Positions 10,586 to 22,765 of a stretch of 64,000 bases of DNA are shown piece after piece (position 1 is the stretch's first letter; every line of letters starts with the position of its first letter). Made by a program: the position numbers and the translations under genes. The notes under the pieces were generated by a model. That model saw nothing but the letters and a program-made list of their open reading frames with translations, had not been told where the DNA came from and did not search any database. This stretch comes from Siphonodentalium dalli (lineage: Eukaryota; Mollusca; Scaphopoda; Gadilida; Siphonodentaliidae): assembly GCA_032622095.1 (NCBI GenBank), contig CP136066.1:131101917-131165916 (forward strand), in the 5' to 3' direction.

Positions 10586-10990
10586 ATAAGGGGTCATAAC
10601 TCCTTTAAATAAAACGGACCACACCCATATTCGCAATTGATCTGTATTTTAGGCTGACAATCTCACATACCAAATTTGATGTCAATCAGATAAAAAATGT
10701 GTGAGTTATGGCAGCTTGCGTGAATTCTAAGTAAAAAAGGGCCATAACTCTGTAAACAAAACTTAGATCAAAAACATATTCTAACTCGAACTGTATTTTG
10801 GGATGTGAAACCTCTATACAAAATTTGGTTTCGATCAAATAGAAAATGTTAGAGTTATCGCATTATGCCTAAAGTGTCTATGGGCGGACAGACAGACAGA
10901 CGGATGAACGTACAGATGGATGGCCAAACGACGAGTGGTCAATCCGGACATTGACACTATGTGTACCATACTATGGTATAGGTACACATA
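10586..10990 (+). mobile_element. Helentron-like family A, copy with two core repeats
   Basis: Core units begin near 10592 (GGGGTCATAACTCC) and 10737 (AAGGGCCATAACTC). The short microsatellite GGACAGACAGACAGACGG is at about 10886. ACGAGTGGTCAATCCGGAC and a terminal hairpin variant (TATGTGTACC pairing with GGTACACATA) end at 10990. The arm change T-to-G matched by A-to-C, also seen in the 3848 copy, is a compensatory change. Confidence 0.7.
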
Positions 10991-11574
10991 AAAAGTTTTA
11001 TCCCATGCAGAGTACAAAAAATATATATCAAACCTGGTGTGCCCCTTTGATATTTCTATTCACATTTGTAATCAATTGAAATCAATGTTGAAAAAGCTTT
11101 CCATTAATATATAAATAAAACAAACTAAACCTACAGTTCTAAAAGTGTTATGAACAATTATTTTGTTCTCATAGACTGATACAGAGCTCCCAAGTTTTTA
11201 AAAATTTGAAAACCAAAGTTGTCTTCCCATGCAACCAACAAAATTCCAACAAATGTACTAAACGCAATCACATCATTAACCTCCAATAGTAGTAATGCTA
11301 TTAAACAATAAAACCAAATTATGCCTTTAAGATGAAACTTAAATAACCATGCATATAAAATATAATAGCATAAACATTCCATCTGTGATATCTCATCATA
11401 TGGCCAAAGCATCTGGTAGCAGTTAATTGACTCAATACAAGAGAGAGTCAGTGTAACTGGATACTATCACTGTTGCTCTATGTGAGAAGACAACTTCATG
11501 GCTTTGTAAACCTGATTTATGAGATTATACCTGGACTATGCAAACTGTATCTTTGATATATTTTAGAGATGAAT
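10991..11574. other. Non-coding, nothing recognised
   Basis: AT-rich sequence with one 84-codon minus-strand ORF (11158-11412) of no recognised similarity. The last 180 bp may be a diverged family A 5' segment. Confidence 0.3.
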
Positions 11575-12119
11575 AAAATAATCAAAGGGCCATAACTCCA
11601 TTAAACATATCGGATCAAACCCATATTCGAACTCGATCTGTATTTTGAGTTGAGAAACTCACATACAAAATTTGGTTCCTATCAGTTGAAAAATGGTTGA
11701 TTTATCGAAGCATGGATGAATTCTATGTCAAAGGGCCATAACTCCATTTTTTTTAAATCGGATCAAACCCATATTCGAACTCGATATGTATTTTGAGCTG
11801 AGAAACTCGCATACCAGATTTGGTTCCGATCAGATGAAAATTGTTTGAGTTATGACAGCATGCATGAATTCGAAGTCGAAAAAAGGGCCATAACTCGGAT
11901 CAAACCCATATTCGAACTCGATCTGTATTTTGGCCTGAGAAACCCATATACAAAATTTGGTTCCGGTCGGATAGAAATTGTTCGAGTTATCGCACCATGC
12001 GTAAAGACTTTGTGTCTACGGACATACGGACAGACAGACAGACGACGGACGGACTAACGACGAGTGGTCAATCCGGACAACGACACTATGTTTACCATAC
12101 TATGGTATGGGTAAACATA
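11575..12119 (+). mobile_element. Helentron-like family A, copy with three core repeats
   Basis: Core units begin near 11584, 11731 and 11881 (AAAGGGCCATAACTC each), so the period is about 147-150 bp. Each contains CCATATTCGAACTCGAT. Then come the microsatellite (12016-12052), GTGGTCAATCCGGAC and the terminal hairpin at 12087-12119. This is the cleanest view of the tandem core. Confidence 0.8.
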
Positions 12120-13442
12120 AAAAATGGGGCATACAAAAATAAATCTTTGGTGCATCAATTATTGGGCTAAGCTTGTTGTAAAACAGGAGAAATGGTGGCT
12201 CTCTACAATTGCCCGGTCGGTAACGGTGAATTTAATAAACGTATATGGTAAGATTTAGTCGACCGAAATATTTATCTCACACGAATCTTCAATGTGTCTA
12301 TAATGAGTTTTCACGTTTATGGCACGGAACCACACGTTGTGAATGGAAACAAGATAACACGAATCTGGTTAGGAATTTGATATGATTCAAAGTACAATCC
12401 TCGATTCGCAGTTGAAAACCCAAGAAAGAAGAAGACACTAGATCGATCTGGTCACGTCCCTGACCAGGAAAGGGTTGCGGGTCAACTATTTATGTGTAGG
12501 CAAATACAACGTAAGTTTCATGATTAGCTAGTCCTTGTCCTATCACAAGTTGTTGGCGCATGCAAATAATTTGTTATGAACAGAAATTCTGGTATTCTAG
12601 TAGAAATAGACAACAAAATTCCACGATGCAGTATATTCCCATATCATGAGCAACAACGCTCATACGTGGAAAGAAGGAAATTGCGTCTGCTATAAAAAAA
12701 AATATGCACGGCAGCGATTCAAGGATTTTATGTATTTCAAGTTAAGGTTGCACTTCATGATGATGGGTTCATATCGTAACTTGCGAGTCTGTTAACATCG
12801 CAGACGAAGTGATAGGAGATCGCATTACGAAATAACGACCGTAACGTCGAGCAGATGTTATCAGTAAAAGTTTGAGAAACACGCACAATCAGTTAACCGA
12901 CGACGGTAACAAAGTCATTTACTTTCATTCTGCGAGCGCCTCCTTTGTGTGTAATGTTTGTTTCTATTTCCCTGAATAGGATGAGCATATCAGGCAAATT
13001 TACCCTCTCCCAAACATCTGTCCGACCATTGATGTAACACATCGGCTTAAGACCGCATGTTGCTATCTGCAATCACGATATTGAAATAACTTATTTCATA
13101 TCTTAATAGCGCTTTTCACGATAGACGTCATCATATGTGGGCGGAGCCAATTTAGCATCAGATGTAAACGGGGTCGGACATTCGTTGGAGCCAGTCAAAC
13201 TCCATGCAGGGTTTACCTCCCTTGATGACCGGCGACATTTCACCCACATTTGGTGGACTTCCGCGAAAATAAGATATATACTAAGCGAACAGAGCAACAT
13301 GCTGCTCTTGTTAAGCATACAAAACATCGAACAAAATTTGTATAAATTTTGAACCTTAAGTTTGAAAAGTCCCACTAAAACCGAAGAACTATATTTCTAA
13401 ACGGTGTGATTCGGTTCTCCGATTATTTTATCAACACAAAAG
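12120..13442. other. Unique-looking non-coding DNA, nothing recognised
   Basis: Few repeat-family words are seen here. Composition is more balanced than in the flanks and several CG dinucleotides occur (12770-12900). GTGGGCGGAGCC near 13138 resembles a GC box. Both strands show ORFs of 70-90 codons at 13103-13375 without recognisable domains. It could hold regulatory or 5' gene sequence, but nothing proves it. Confidence 0.3.
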
Positions 13443-13652
13443 TCAAAACGCACATGGACGACAATGACACAACAACACGCATGGCAAGTCAGACACAAGA
13501 GTTCTAATTTGCTCCAATTTTGACGAGTTGCTTGCGAAAATCGTCAACAAAACTACCGCTCTGATCCTCCATTCTGTCATTAAGTTTTTAGTGCGGGAAT
13601 CGTTCTCAAAGCACATAGGAAATTTGACTTTGGGACGATCGGTTTTCGCCAT
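13443..13652 (-). CDS. Possible short coding exon, function unknown
   Basis: A 69-codon minus-strand ORF starts at an ATG in good initiation context (AACAAAATGGCG). Upstream of it is CG-containing sequence with AAATATAGA and a CCGCGCTAAA stretch. A second short frame inside (start near 13570) reads MEDQSGSFVDDFRKQLVKIG, which also looks protein-like. No family was recognised, and no splice donor or partner exon is evident. It may be a first exon, a relic or chance. Confidence 0.2.
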   Translation of the reverse strand: MAKTDRPKVKFPMCFENDSRTKNLMTEWRIRAVVLLTIFASNSSKLEQIRTLVSDLPCVLLCHCRPCAF

Positions 13653-13827
13653 TTTGTTCGGAAAACCCCGCGCTAAATATAGAAACGGAAACTAGTACCC
13701 AGCCGGTGACAGGGTCAGAAAGGAAGTATGACTGGTGCGCTCTGGTAGAGATTGCCCCATCGCATGTGAACGAGGTCGCCGATGTTTGGTAAATCCACCC
13801 TTGTCTTCAACAGTCAACACTTCAAAT

Positions 13828-14626
13828 CCACAAGCCACTGGGGGGAATTACCAGATATACCAATATATATACTATAACAGTGACAAGGTTCACAAGTCCG
13901 ATTGTTGGAAAAACACACCATCTATCATATTCCTCATAGATTCTCAAAATATTTCTTCTCAGTCACAATATATTTCATTGTGTCTTATTGGCCATGAAAT
14001 TGCCTTTCTTTCGATATATAATTCGATAGTATCAAATGAATGGAAGTCGCGATATCGTATCGAAAACTAGCAAAACCTACCGACGAAAAGCGGTCGTCAG
14101 TTTCCCTGTCCGGTTAGTAGTGTAAGTAGTGATCATACACGGATACCAATTCAATTATTACAATCGCAATTGCCGAACTTGCGAATTCCCCGTACTACAT
14201 GTATATGTCGACGTCGCTAAAATTGACTTCGTCAAGTTATATATATATCAAACGAAAGAAAATAAAAAAAATTGGGGCGTATTTTGTCTGAGTTGACAAT
14301 GTTTTAGAATTATTAAGGATATTAGGCGGACTGACGACCCGTTTTACTCCCAAATTCATATAGATGTAAGTTTTCGGTACCATGTGTCGACTTCCCTTCG
14401 TTTGATTCTGTGGAATAATATTAACACAAAAAGAAAGGAAATTTCAAGACACACTCAGTGAAATATATCGTGACTGAGTTGATCTATTTTGAGAATCTAT
14501 GAGAAATATGAAAGAGGGTGTATTTTTCTCCCAAAATCGGACTTGTGAACCTTGTCACTGGTGTGAACCTTGTCACTGGTATAGTATAAATTGGTTTCGC
14601 TGCTATTTCCCCCCAGGGACCTGTGG
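13828..14626. repeat. Foldback element with about 270-bp inverted arms
   Basis: The left arm starts CCACAAGCCACTGGGGGG and matches the reverse complement of the right end (CCACAGGTCCCTGGGGGG). The match continues through CAGTGACAAGGTTCACAAG, TTCTCATAGATTCTCAAAA and GGGTCGTCAGT-like sequence, to about 14110 on the left and 14320 on the right. The loop is about 210 bp. The right arm carries a 21-bp tandem repeat of GTGAACCTTGTCACTG at 14545-14580. No target duplication was identified. The ORF crossing the left arm is not considered real. Confidence 0.7.
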
Positions 14627-14640
14627 TCCTGTGGTCAAAT

Positions 14641-16360
14641 CAGGTATGAAGTCGCTCACACAAATAAGCGAATAAATTCGTAGTGGAAACTTGGTACGAA
14701 ATGAGATCAATATAGCATGGTCTCGATTCAGTTGCTTACATTAAGATGTTAAAATAATAACTGGACCCTAAACTCGAATGAAAAGCAATGCTGACCAAAA
14801 CATCGAAGTCAGACAAACTGTATGTAGCCATGTCCCCAAATGACTACCATTCGCAAACAACGTGACTTTCATTCCATCAAAGCCAGGAAATATCTGAACA
14901 GCGAAACTTATGATGAACAACTATGAACCTTCGGAACCATTAGAAAGTTTAATGTATAGTCGCTATGGACTTTTCACAAACAACCACATATAGATGTGAT
15001 GTACATTATTTCGCTATATAAAATAATTTTTTTATTTAAACCGAGCGTTATCAATTGTGGAGGGTTATCAGAATGAGCTTGGAATTCCGACTTAACATTA
15101 GCTCGCGAGACATGAACAATTTTTTTTTAAATGTGCCGATGTGGCTCAATAACAGGTCAAATATTTATTTGTTAACGTAAAGTAGTGCACCCTAAAATGG
15201 GTTACAGTACGTGTCATTCTGTCACTAGCCGAACACATACAAAGTTAATTCAACTTCAAACAAAGCGAGTAAACAGTTACAGAATTCCGACACCATCGCA
15301 TGCGCCAGACTGTTTTATGCAGATCGAGGTTCGACAACACTCGGGTATTCCAGTGATTTGCTTAGACTGACTCGTATTGGTCATTATTATTATTAATACA
15401 ATGCTTGTGCTTCTTCTATCTACAATTAGCATCAATTGAATTTGTCGTCATTGCCGTTAGAATGTATTTTTACTGCATTGTATATAATAGGGCCAATCGT
15501 CAGTGACCATAACTATATATGTGTCAAAGGAGCTGTACGTGATTGAATAAGTTGATGGCTGTACAGAAAAAGGTGAACAATATAGAAAATCAAAATAAGT
15601 TAAACGTCTTCATGGTCACAACTCATGTTCTCGCGAATGCAGTGCTCCCACCAGAGGAAATAAATGTGAGTGATCTAAGTTCTGCATATAACCGCATATA
15701 CATATAATATTGGATTTCGTGCATGTGAAAAAAGGTAACGAACAACGGATCCCACAACCTTAGTTTTTAGTTATCGTCATGTAATGCATAATATATATTT
15801 ATATACGACGTGCAGGTTCTATAGTCTTTCAGACATTTGATTAGAAATGGACCTTTCCACAGCTGTCAATCAAATAATTATTAGCGCATATTTCCGACCA
15901 ATCAGCGACTGAGCCGGCCAATGGCTGCATTGACAATTCTGCTGCCGTCTTCCTTCACGCTAATGTGTATATCCATGCACACATTCAGTGTTAAATTGGC
16001 TATATTCAAACAACTGTTTTGTTGTCAAATCATAATATACTGAGATTTATATTTGCGCCATGTTATAAATTTATCCGTGATTTTACAACAATGTTTTTCA
16101 TTTAGCATGACACTTGTCATAATTTTCACATTTAACGGTTTAGATATATTTAATAGTTCAGGGATCTGTAATGTTTCTTCCAGAGCCCTTGACCGATTGT
16201 GTGGAGCCTTTTGGGTACGCCGGCAGATGTTATAACGGCCTTAATTTTTTTAAGTAAAATATTTAAACAAATTAAACTTTTATTTAATTTGTTTTTCAAA
16301 ATTTATAATTTTTTAGCAAGAAGTTTCAATATTTCAATCTAAAAATCTAAAAAGAATACT
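14641..16360. other. Non-coding, nothing recognised
   Basis: No domain-bearing ORF and no repeat family was found. There are CCAAT-type words near 15897 (GACCAATCAGCGACTG) and 15918. An A/T-rich seam carrying TTTCAATATTTCAATC lies directly before the family B start at 16361. Confidence 0.35.
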
Positions 16361-17665
16361 AACAAGACAGTCAAAGACTGTGGGGTCGCCCACAGACTGC
16401 AAAGACTAATAACACTGAGACTCTGGAGACCACAACAGTCAGAACTTTTCATAATCACTTTAAAAGAATTAGATCTAAACATGATATGTGGCTAGAGAGG
16501 CTTCATGTATGTAGATCAGTGAATATCTACCTTTAAATTACCAACTGTACACTACTGATCAGTGACCACCCCCTCCTCCTCCAACTCAACATGTCCCCTC
16601 CCCGCATGTGGTGTACGAAAGACGTGTAAATGAAACGAGCGATATGTGAGCGAATTGGAAGAATGTCACTTGATATATAATAATGTTTACCTCTGTTTAT
16701 GTTTACATTCCTTCATTGATGTATGTTTATTCCAATAAAAAAATGAAAGAAAAAAACAAAAAACATGTCCACTCCCTACCGGGCTCCAGACTCCCAAGTC
16801 TTAGGTTGGAATTTCACAACCGACATCTCAAACTTTCTCAATTGTTGGAAATTTCCAATCTCACAAGCGCCTTTTTATAAAACCATTTAGACATGTTTAA
16901 AGCCCAATTATCCATGGACCTATAAACACTATATGTATGTCAGATTAATCAGTCAGGTAGTTCCAAGGTAGATGTTTTAATGATTTTTGTATTTTAATGA
17001 TTTTATTAGACACAAAAGTCTTAAGTCCCCATAGCCCCTGTCATTTCTTAACGGGCTGACCTCGTGTTGACAAATCTGAATCTCATTCACTAAAGGATCC
17101 TCCATACTATATGTAAGCTAAATAGTCCAACCTCTCTTGAGAAGACATTTTAAGTATTACTATAGAGACATACAGTTATTTAACCTGGTGACCCCATCTG
17201 AATAAATTTGAATCCCAGACACCAAAGAACCCTTCATACTAAATATCAGTAAAATAAACCTGATGGTCCATGTGAAGGAAGCATATTAAGAGGAAAACTG
17301 TCCTTTGCTTGGCCCCTATTTGACCAGGTGATCCCATTTGAACAAAACTGAACTACAGTCACCAAAGGATCCTTCATGCCAAATATGAACCCATTCAACC
17401 TGATGGTACATGAGAAGTCGTTTTTAAGAATTACTATGGAGGGAAAGAGTTATGGCCCTGGCTTCACAACCATTTGACAGAGTGACCTCATTTGAACAAA
17501 TCTGAATATGAGTCACCTAGGGAACATCCACACCAAATATGAACCCATTCAGTCTTATGGTCTAGAAAAGATGTTCAAAGAATTGTTGACAGATGGATGG
17601 ACGGACATAGAGATGAACAGGTGACAGATGAGAAGTGATGACTATAGCCTCGTCTCAGGTGAGCT
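16361..17665 (+). mobile_element. Helentron-like family B, nearly full-length copy
   Basis: It starts AACAAGACAGTCAAAGACTG with a short palindrome next to the end. GGACTCTGG- and ACAACAGTCAGAAC-like blocks follow, then a unique 5' region. About four core units start near 17030, 17165, 17305 and 17440 (CCATTTGAACAAA, AGTCACCAAAGGA, GAATTACTATGGAGGG). A short, decayed GACAGATGGATGGACGGAC microsatellite (17588) leads to the terminus CGTCTCAGGTGAGCT. The left arm of the terminal hairpin is lost in this copy. It is non-coding. Confidence 0.7.
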
Positions 17666-17819
17666 TCAAAATTACATTTCATTGAACAAATCTTTCAATC
17701 ACCCCCCCCCCCAACACTGTGGGGAAATCCCTGCGAGAATATGACATACATGATTTATTTGAATGCCTGACTACATTAGCTTAACAAAATTCCCATGACC
17801 GTGGCTACAAGGAATTCAA

Positions 17820-18341
17820 GATGTATTGAATTAATGTGGCTTATCCCATATTTGGTATAACTACCAGAATGTATATGTGGATAGTTTAGCAAAGCATGTT
17901 AGGCAATGCTTAGAAGATCAATATAAACAAACCTGGATGTCTAATTTACGAAAATCACACAAAGCTGACACGTATAGGGTTTATAAAGAGAAATTTGGTA
18001 TGGAAACGTATCTCCTTAGCTTAGACTATGCAAATTCTATATCTATGCTGAGATTCAGAATTTCAAATCATAAGCTTCCCATTGAAACTGGCCGCAGGTC
18101 GAGAACTCCGAGGAATGAACGTTTATGCACTTTGTGTGATTTAGGTGAAATTGGTGATGAATATCACTATATTTGTAGATGCCGTGTCTTATCAGATAAG
18201 AGGCTACAATATTTGGGCAAAGAATTTAGCAACAGACCCAGTGTTTTTAAGTTTAAAGAACTAATAATGCGAACCGATGTTAAGTCCATGAATTCTCTCA
18301 GTAGGTTTTTTAGGGTGATCAATCGGCTATTCAGTCATTGA
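17820..18341 (+). pseudogene. LINE ORF2 C-terminal fragment with CCHC motif
   Basis: The frame opens upstream of any ATG (CGLSHIWYNYQNVYVDSLAK from about 17832) and runs to TGA at 18339. The conserved tail contains MLRFRISNHKLPIETGR and a metal-binding Cys/His set: C-x2-C, then about ten residues, H-x2-C (LCTLCDLG, DEYHYICRC), near 18126-18186. This is the zinc-knuckle-like C-terminus found after the reverse-transcriptase domain of many non-LTR retrotransposons (established). The RT and endonuclease domains are absent, as expected for a 5'-truncated LINE copy. The exact clade cannot be set from this part. Confidence 0.7.
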
Positions 18342-19259
18342 CAATTTGTCGTAGCTTGGTGGCCGATCCGCCGCCCTGAGAGATTTGCTGGGGGAGTCCA
18401 TGGATGTCCTGTGGGACCAATTGATACCCAACCAATGAAAAAAGATATACATAACTGTGTATCACTAAAGTTGCCTTATTTCAAGTCGCATACTATTAAA
18501 GTATCGGTGGCCCACACTAACTGACAGTAACAATTAGTAATCTATTTTAAGGCATATTTATTGATTTATTAGTTTCCTAATTTAATATTAAAACAAAACA
18601 AAAAAAGCTATTATTATCCTAATCGAAATCAGGTTACTATCGACGTTTACTAATAATACGTAAATCCACACGTGCTGTAGTATTTCTGACTGTTGACAAA
18701 CAAACACGTAAATATTCTATTTATCAACAAATGTGTAAAATCACACGTGTTGTAGTATTTCTGGTCCAATTGATAAACAAAACGTAAATTTTTATTCGCC
18801 TTGTTCAGGACACCCGATATCGTAAAGCCATTTTGATTGGTAACCTGTGTACCTTATTTGAATAAGATGCCACAATGGTGCATTCTGGGACTGATTACTT
18901 ATAGTCTGTATATGGATTATATCGACTTCTGAAGACAACATTGACATACTTTTAAATTATATATAGTCATTCTCTGTAATAACGAACAATACGTTCTGAA
19001 ATGTTGGAATGGGCTACCGATACAACCACATATTTTATGCTACATGAGTATTATATATACACTTTCCGGTATAACTACAGTTAGTTATACTCAATTGTGC
19101 CGAATATATCTATTTACTACGTAATTATATATATACAACATACATACCCCTGTCTTACAGGGACGCCGCTAATTTAATTTATTTTTGTAATCCTTTTTCA
19201 ACATTTGTACCACGATTGTGGTTTATGTGAATAAACAATTTGAATTGAATTTGAATTTG
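18342..19259 (+). mobile_element. LINE 3' untranslated region and tail
   Basis: After the LINE stop codon come about 900 non-coding bases ending GTGAATAAACAATTTGAATT with further TTGAA repeats at 19242-19259. AATAAA followed by a short tandem tail is usual for CR1/L2-like LINE 3' ends. At 18658-18718 and 18732-18798 a block of about 65 bp (CACACGTG then TGTAGTATTTCTG, ending ACAAA-ACGTAAAT) is tandemly duplicated. Part of this stretch may be a later insertion. Confidence 0.45.
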
Positions 19260-19552
19260 AAAGCCAGCGCATTCTCTGGGATTAAATTCCATTCATGAAA
19301 CCACTATCAGCTACCAGTATGTCTCGAGGAGAGGTGTAGACATTTAGATAATTAGGTTTTAACGACTGCACAAACAGCTTTGTGTTACTCCTACATATGT
19401 GATCAAAACAAGGATTTTAATGGGGTGAACTAGGCAGAGATAATATGGTATGGTACAGCGTGGTGTGGCAGGGACAGGAGGTGGTGTGGGTGGGGTAGCT
19501 GTGATGTGTCTAAAAAAAATCAAAGGTCAAAATGCAAAAATGTTATTTTTTT

Positions 19553-20073
19553 TAGAGTTATGTCCCTGGCTCTGCCCCTATTTGACCGAGTGACCCCATT
19601 TGAACAAATCAGTCACCCAAGGTCCCTCCGTACCAAATATAATCTAAATCGGCCCAATATTGTTTGAGAAGAAGTCATTCTAAGAATTACTATGAGTTAT
19701 GGCCCTGGTTTCTCAAATAATTGACCGGGTGACCTCATTTGAACAAATCTGAATACCAATCACACAAGGACCCTCCACACCAAATATTAGCTAAATCGGC
19801 CTAATGGTTCTGGACAAGAAGTCGTTGTAAGAATTACTATGGAGGAATAGAGTTATGGCCCTGGTTTCGCAACTATTTGACCCAGTGACCTCATTTTAAC
19901 AAATCTGAATGAGAGTCACCCAGGGAACATCCACACCAAATACGAATCAATTCGGTCTTACGGTTCCAGATGAGAAGATGTTCAAAGAATTGTTGACGGA
20001 TGGACGGATGGACGGATGGACGGACGAGGAGTGATGACTATAGCTCATCCGGAAACTTCGTCTCAGGTGAGCT
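19553..20073 (+). mobile_element. Helentron-like family B, copy with three core repeats
   Basis: Core units start near 19555, 19688 and 19852 (GAGTTATG(T/G)CCCTGG), so the period is about 133-165 bp. The GACGGATGGACGGATGGACG microsatellite is at 19995-20025. GAGTGATGACTATAGCTCAT, then CTTCGTCTCAGGTGAGCTAAAA closes it. AGCTCA and TGAGCT form the terminal stem. The AACAAGACAG 5' end is missing. A/T-rich simple sequence follows. Confidence 0.75.
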
Positions 20074-20284
20074 AAAAACTTATAAAAAATAAAAAATTAA
20101 TTATATTGTTTTTTAAAATTAAAAAAAAAATTATTCTTTTTTTTTTGTTCAACAGGAGATCAGAGTTCAATCTAAAAAATAAAATAAAAATATAAATTTA
20201 AATAATTCTTTTTTTAATCAAACTGTTTAAAAGTCCAAAATTTGCGCGAATAATATACATGAGTCTGTTTCAGTTGGTTATAAT

Positions 20285-20345
20285 AAGGGCAAGCAAGTGC
20301 TGATGTGTTCACTTCGGAAGTCGATCTCGGGTAACAGACAATATT
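20285..20345. repeat. Conserved 60-bp block shared with 57466-57525
   Basis: AAGGGCAAGCAAGTGCTGAT and TTCACTTCGGAAGTCGAT, then TCGGGTAACAGACA match the reverse complement of 57466-57525 with few changes. The two copies lie 37 kb apart in opposite orientation. No further matching sequence was found on either side, so this is either a small dispersed repeat or the surviving end of a larger one. Confidence 0.55.
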
Positions 20346-20640
20346 TATATGGATAAAGTCTTATTACCAGTTGGCGGTACTACCGCTGTGGGTGTGGTCT
20401 CTGGGGAAAGCTCCATTGTAAACTCTTTCCGAAACATATTGATGAAACTTTGCCCGCAATTGTGATAACGACTAATTGGTATGGTCCTACACTCATACTG
20501 CATCTTCCAACGCGACGAAATTAAAGGCACGGTGGACATCATAGGCTTGGCAGAGCTGAGCCAAACTACAGTATATAGGTTTAAATAGTATGCATGCAGG
20601 TCCGACCATGTTTCTATACACGCGACTATAAATATTAAAT
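20346..20640. other. Unassigned; 65-codon minus-strand ORF
   Basis: The minus-strand frame 20345-20542 reads with fairly even composition (MMSTVPLISSRWKMQYECRT at its start) but matches nothing I recognise and has no splice or promoter context. It is left unannotated as a gene. Confidence 0.2.
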
Positions 20641-20995
20641 AACAAGAGGATGCCCATATGGAGCATATTCAAACATAGGCAGACAGGAATCCAAATACTG
20701 AGGACATCTCTAATTATATCCCACGCTAAGCTCTGTCATTCAAATAAATGGTTTAAAACACCTACAGAAGAGCCTGACGGACAAATATTGTGAAAAATTG
20801 ACAAACTAAAGGCAAACAAATCTGGATAAGACTGATTTTTGCGCTACTCGAGATAATATGTCAAGCAATTTGTAAATGTGTACCAAAACTTATTGAAATC
20901 GGTTCATCCGGACGGAACAAATCGGAGAAATGTGACGAACGAAAAACAAAACAACCGCAAACAAAGTCATTAGACACGGCAGGTAGACAAACCTC
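20641..20995 (+). mobile_element. Helentron-like 5' terminus fragment
   Basis: It begins AACAAGAGGATGCCCATATG, with partial self-complementarity just inside the end. AACAAGAGG plus a hairpin is the common 5' terminus of bivalve Helentron-like elements (from memory). Core-like wording (AAATCGGTTCATCCGGACGG) appears near 20900, and no microsatellite or 3' hairpin follows. Confidence 0.45.
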
Positions 20996-21103
20996 ATGGT
21001 TACGCTGTCCATGATATATAGCTCATTGCATGGTACAGTATTGAATTGTATTCGATAATTGTTTATAATCTATGAATGAGTTGGGAACAAAAAAAGCAGT
21101 CAT

Positions 21104-21640
21104 AAACAAGACAGTCAATGACTGTGGGTAGCTCACCAGACTGTAAATACTGAGACTCTGAAGACCATAAGAGTTATTACTTGTCAAAATCACATACAAA
21201 CAAGTAGTTCTAAACAAGAACATAGCTAGAGGGTCTCCGTTAAGCAGTGGGGTGTCTACCTTGAAATTTAGAACTGCTCGCCCATGATACCTCCCAAGTG
21301 TTACAAAGTTCCAACCTAAAATTCCCCCTTTTTTAATGGCTGACCCCGTTTAAACACATTTTAATCCAAACTCCCCATGGACCCTACACACCAAATGCCA
21401 ATCTAACCTATTTTAACAAATATGTAACCCAGTCACCAGAGGACCATCCATACTATATATAGGCTAAATAGGCATAATGACTCTTGAGTAGAAGACGTTT
21501 TAAGAATTACCATGGGGTGGGGAGAGTTATGTCCCTGGTCTAACCCCTATTTGAGCTGGTGATCCTATTTGAACAAATCTGAATCCCAGTCAATTAAGGA
21601 CACTCCATACAAAATATAAAGATAAATATGCTAAATGATT
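21104..21640 (+). mobile_element. Helentron-like family B, 3'-truncated
   Basis: It starts AAACAAGACAGTCAATGACTG, one base over the tandem palindrome GACAGTC-AAT-GACTGT. TAGCTCACCAGACTG at 21128 is inverted relative to the family's 3' hairpin (CAGGTGAGCT), so both ends carry matching inverted sequence. Core units (21310-21640) contain CCCCTATTTGAGC and TTGAACAAATCTGAATCCC. It stops before microsatellite and hairpin. Confidence 0.65.
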
Positions 21641-21843
21641 CACACCTGGCATCATTTGTCTCCGTGAATACAACAAACTTAAGAATATGGATTGCTAGCC
21701 ATTATGGGCCATTTATATACAAACAGCTCAAATTGTGACACATGCATGTCTTAATTTAAATCACAGCTGCCATAATAATCAATCAATCAAACAAACAAAA
21801 ATAAATAAATCATGGGGCAAGGAGTTGAATATAAATTAAATTA

Positions 21844-22760
21844 AACAAGACAGTCAATGACTGTGGGGTCGCTCAACAGACTGCAAAGACTGATACGACT
21901 GGGACTCTGGGGACCACAACAGTCAGAACTTTTCATAATCACTTTAAAAGAAGTAGATCTAAACAGGATATGTAGCTAGAGACTTCATGTATGTAGATTG
22001 GTGAAAATCCACATTGAAATTATCAACTGTATACTACTGATCACCACCCCCCCCCAACTCCAGCTCAACAAGTCCCCTCCCGACCGGGCTCCAGACTCCC
22101 AAGTCTTAGGTTGGAATTTCACAACCGACACCTCAAACTTTCAATTGTTGGAAATTTCCAATCTCACAAGCGCCTTTTTCTAAAACCATTTAGACATGTT
22201 TGAAGCCAAATTATCCATGGACCCAAAACACAATAAATGTATGTCAGATTAATCAGTCAAGTGGTTCCAAGGTAGATGTTTTAATGAATTTTGTATTTCA
22301 GTGATTTTATTAGACACAAAACTCCCCATAGCCCCGCCATTTCTTGACAGGTTGACCTCATTTTAACAAATCTGAATCTCAGTCACTACAGGATCCTCCT
22401 GATTCCTCCATACTATATGTAAGCTAAATAGTCCAACCTCTCTTGAGAAGACATTTTAAGAATTACTATAGAGACATATAGTTATGTCCCTGGTCCCACC
22501 CTATTTAACATATTTTAAGAATTACTATGTGGTGAAATAGTTATGTCTCTGGCTCTGCCCTTATTTGACTTTGTGATCCCATTTCCACAAATCTGTCACC
22601 CAAGGTAATTTCATACCAAATATAAGCAAAATAGGCCATTTGATTCTTGCATAGAAGACATATCATGAATTACTATGGAGAGAAAGAGTAATATACCTGG
22701 CCTTACACCTACTTGACCTGGTGACCCTGATTGAACAAATCTGAATCACAATCACCAAAG
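21844..22760 (+). mobile_element. Helentron-like family B, long copy, 3'-truncated
   Basis: It starts AACAAGACAGTCAATGACTG, then GGGTCGCTCAACAGACTGC. The following region to about 22330 parallels 16361-17040 closely (CCGGGCTCCAGACTCCC, TTGGAATTTCACAACCGACA). Core units start near 22340, 22480, 22550 and 22690. It is broken off near 22760 by the hairpin cluster. Confidence 0.7.
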
Positions 22761-22765
22761 TAGCA

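Noticed and set aside
13735-14070. 111-codon plus-strand ORF
   Set aside because: It lies in the inverted arm of a foldback repeat and its inverse partner is not conserved as coding.
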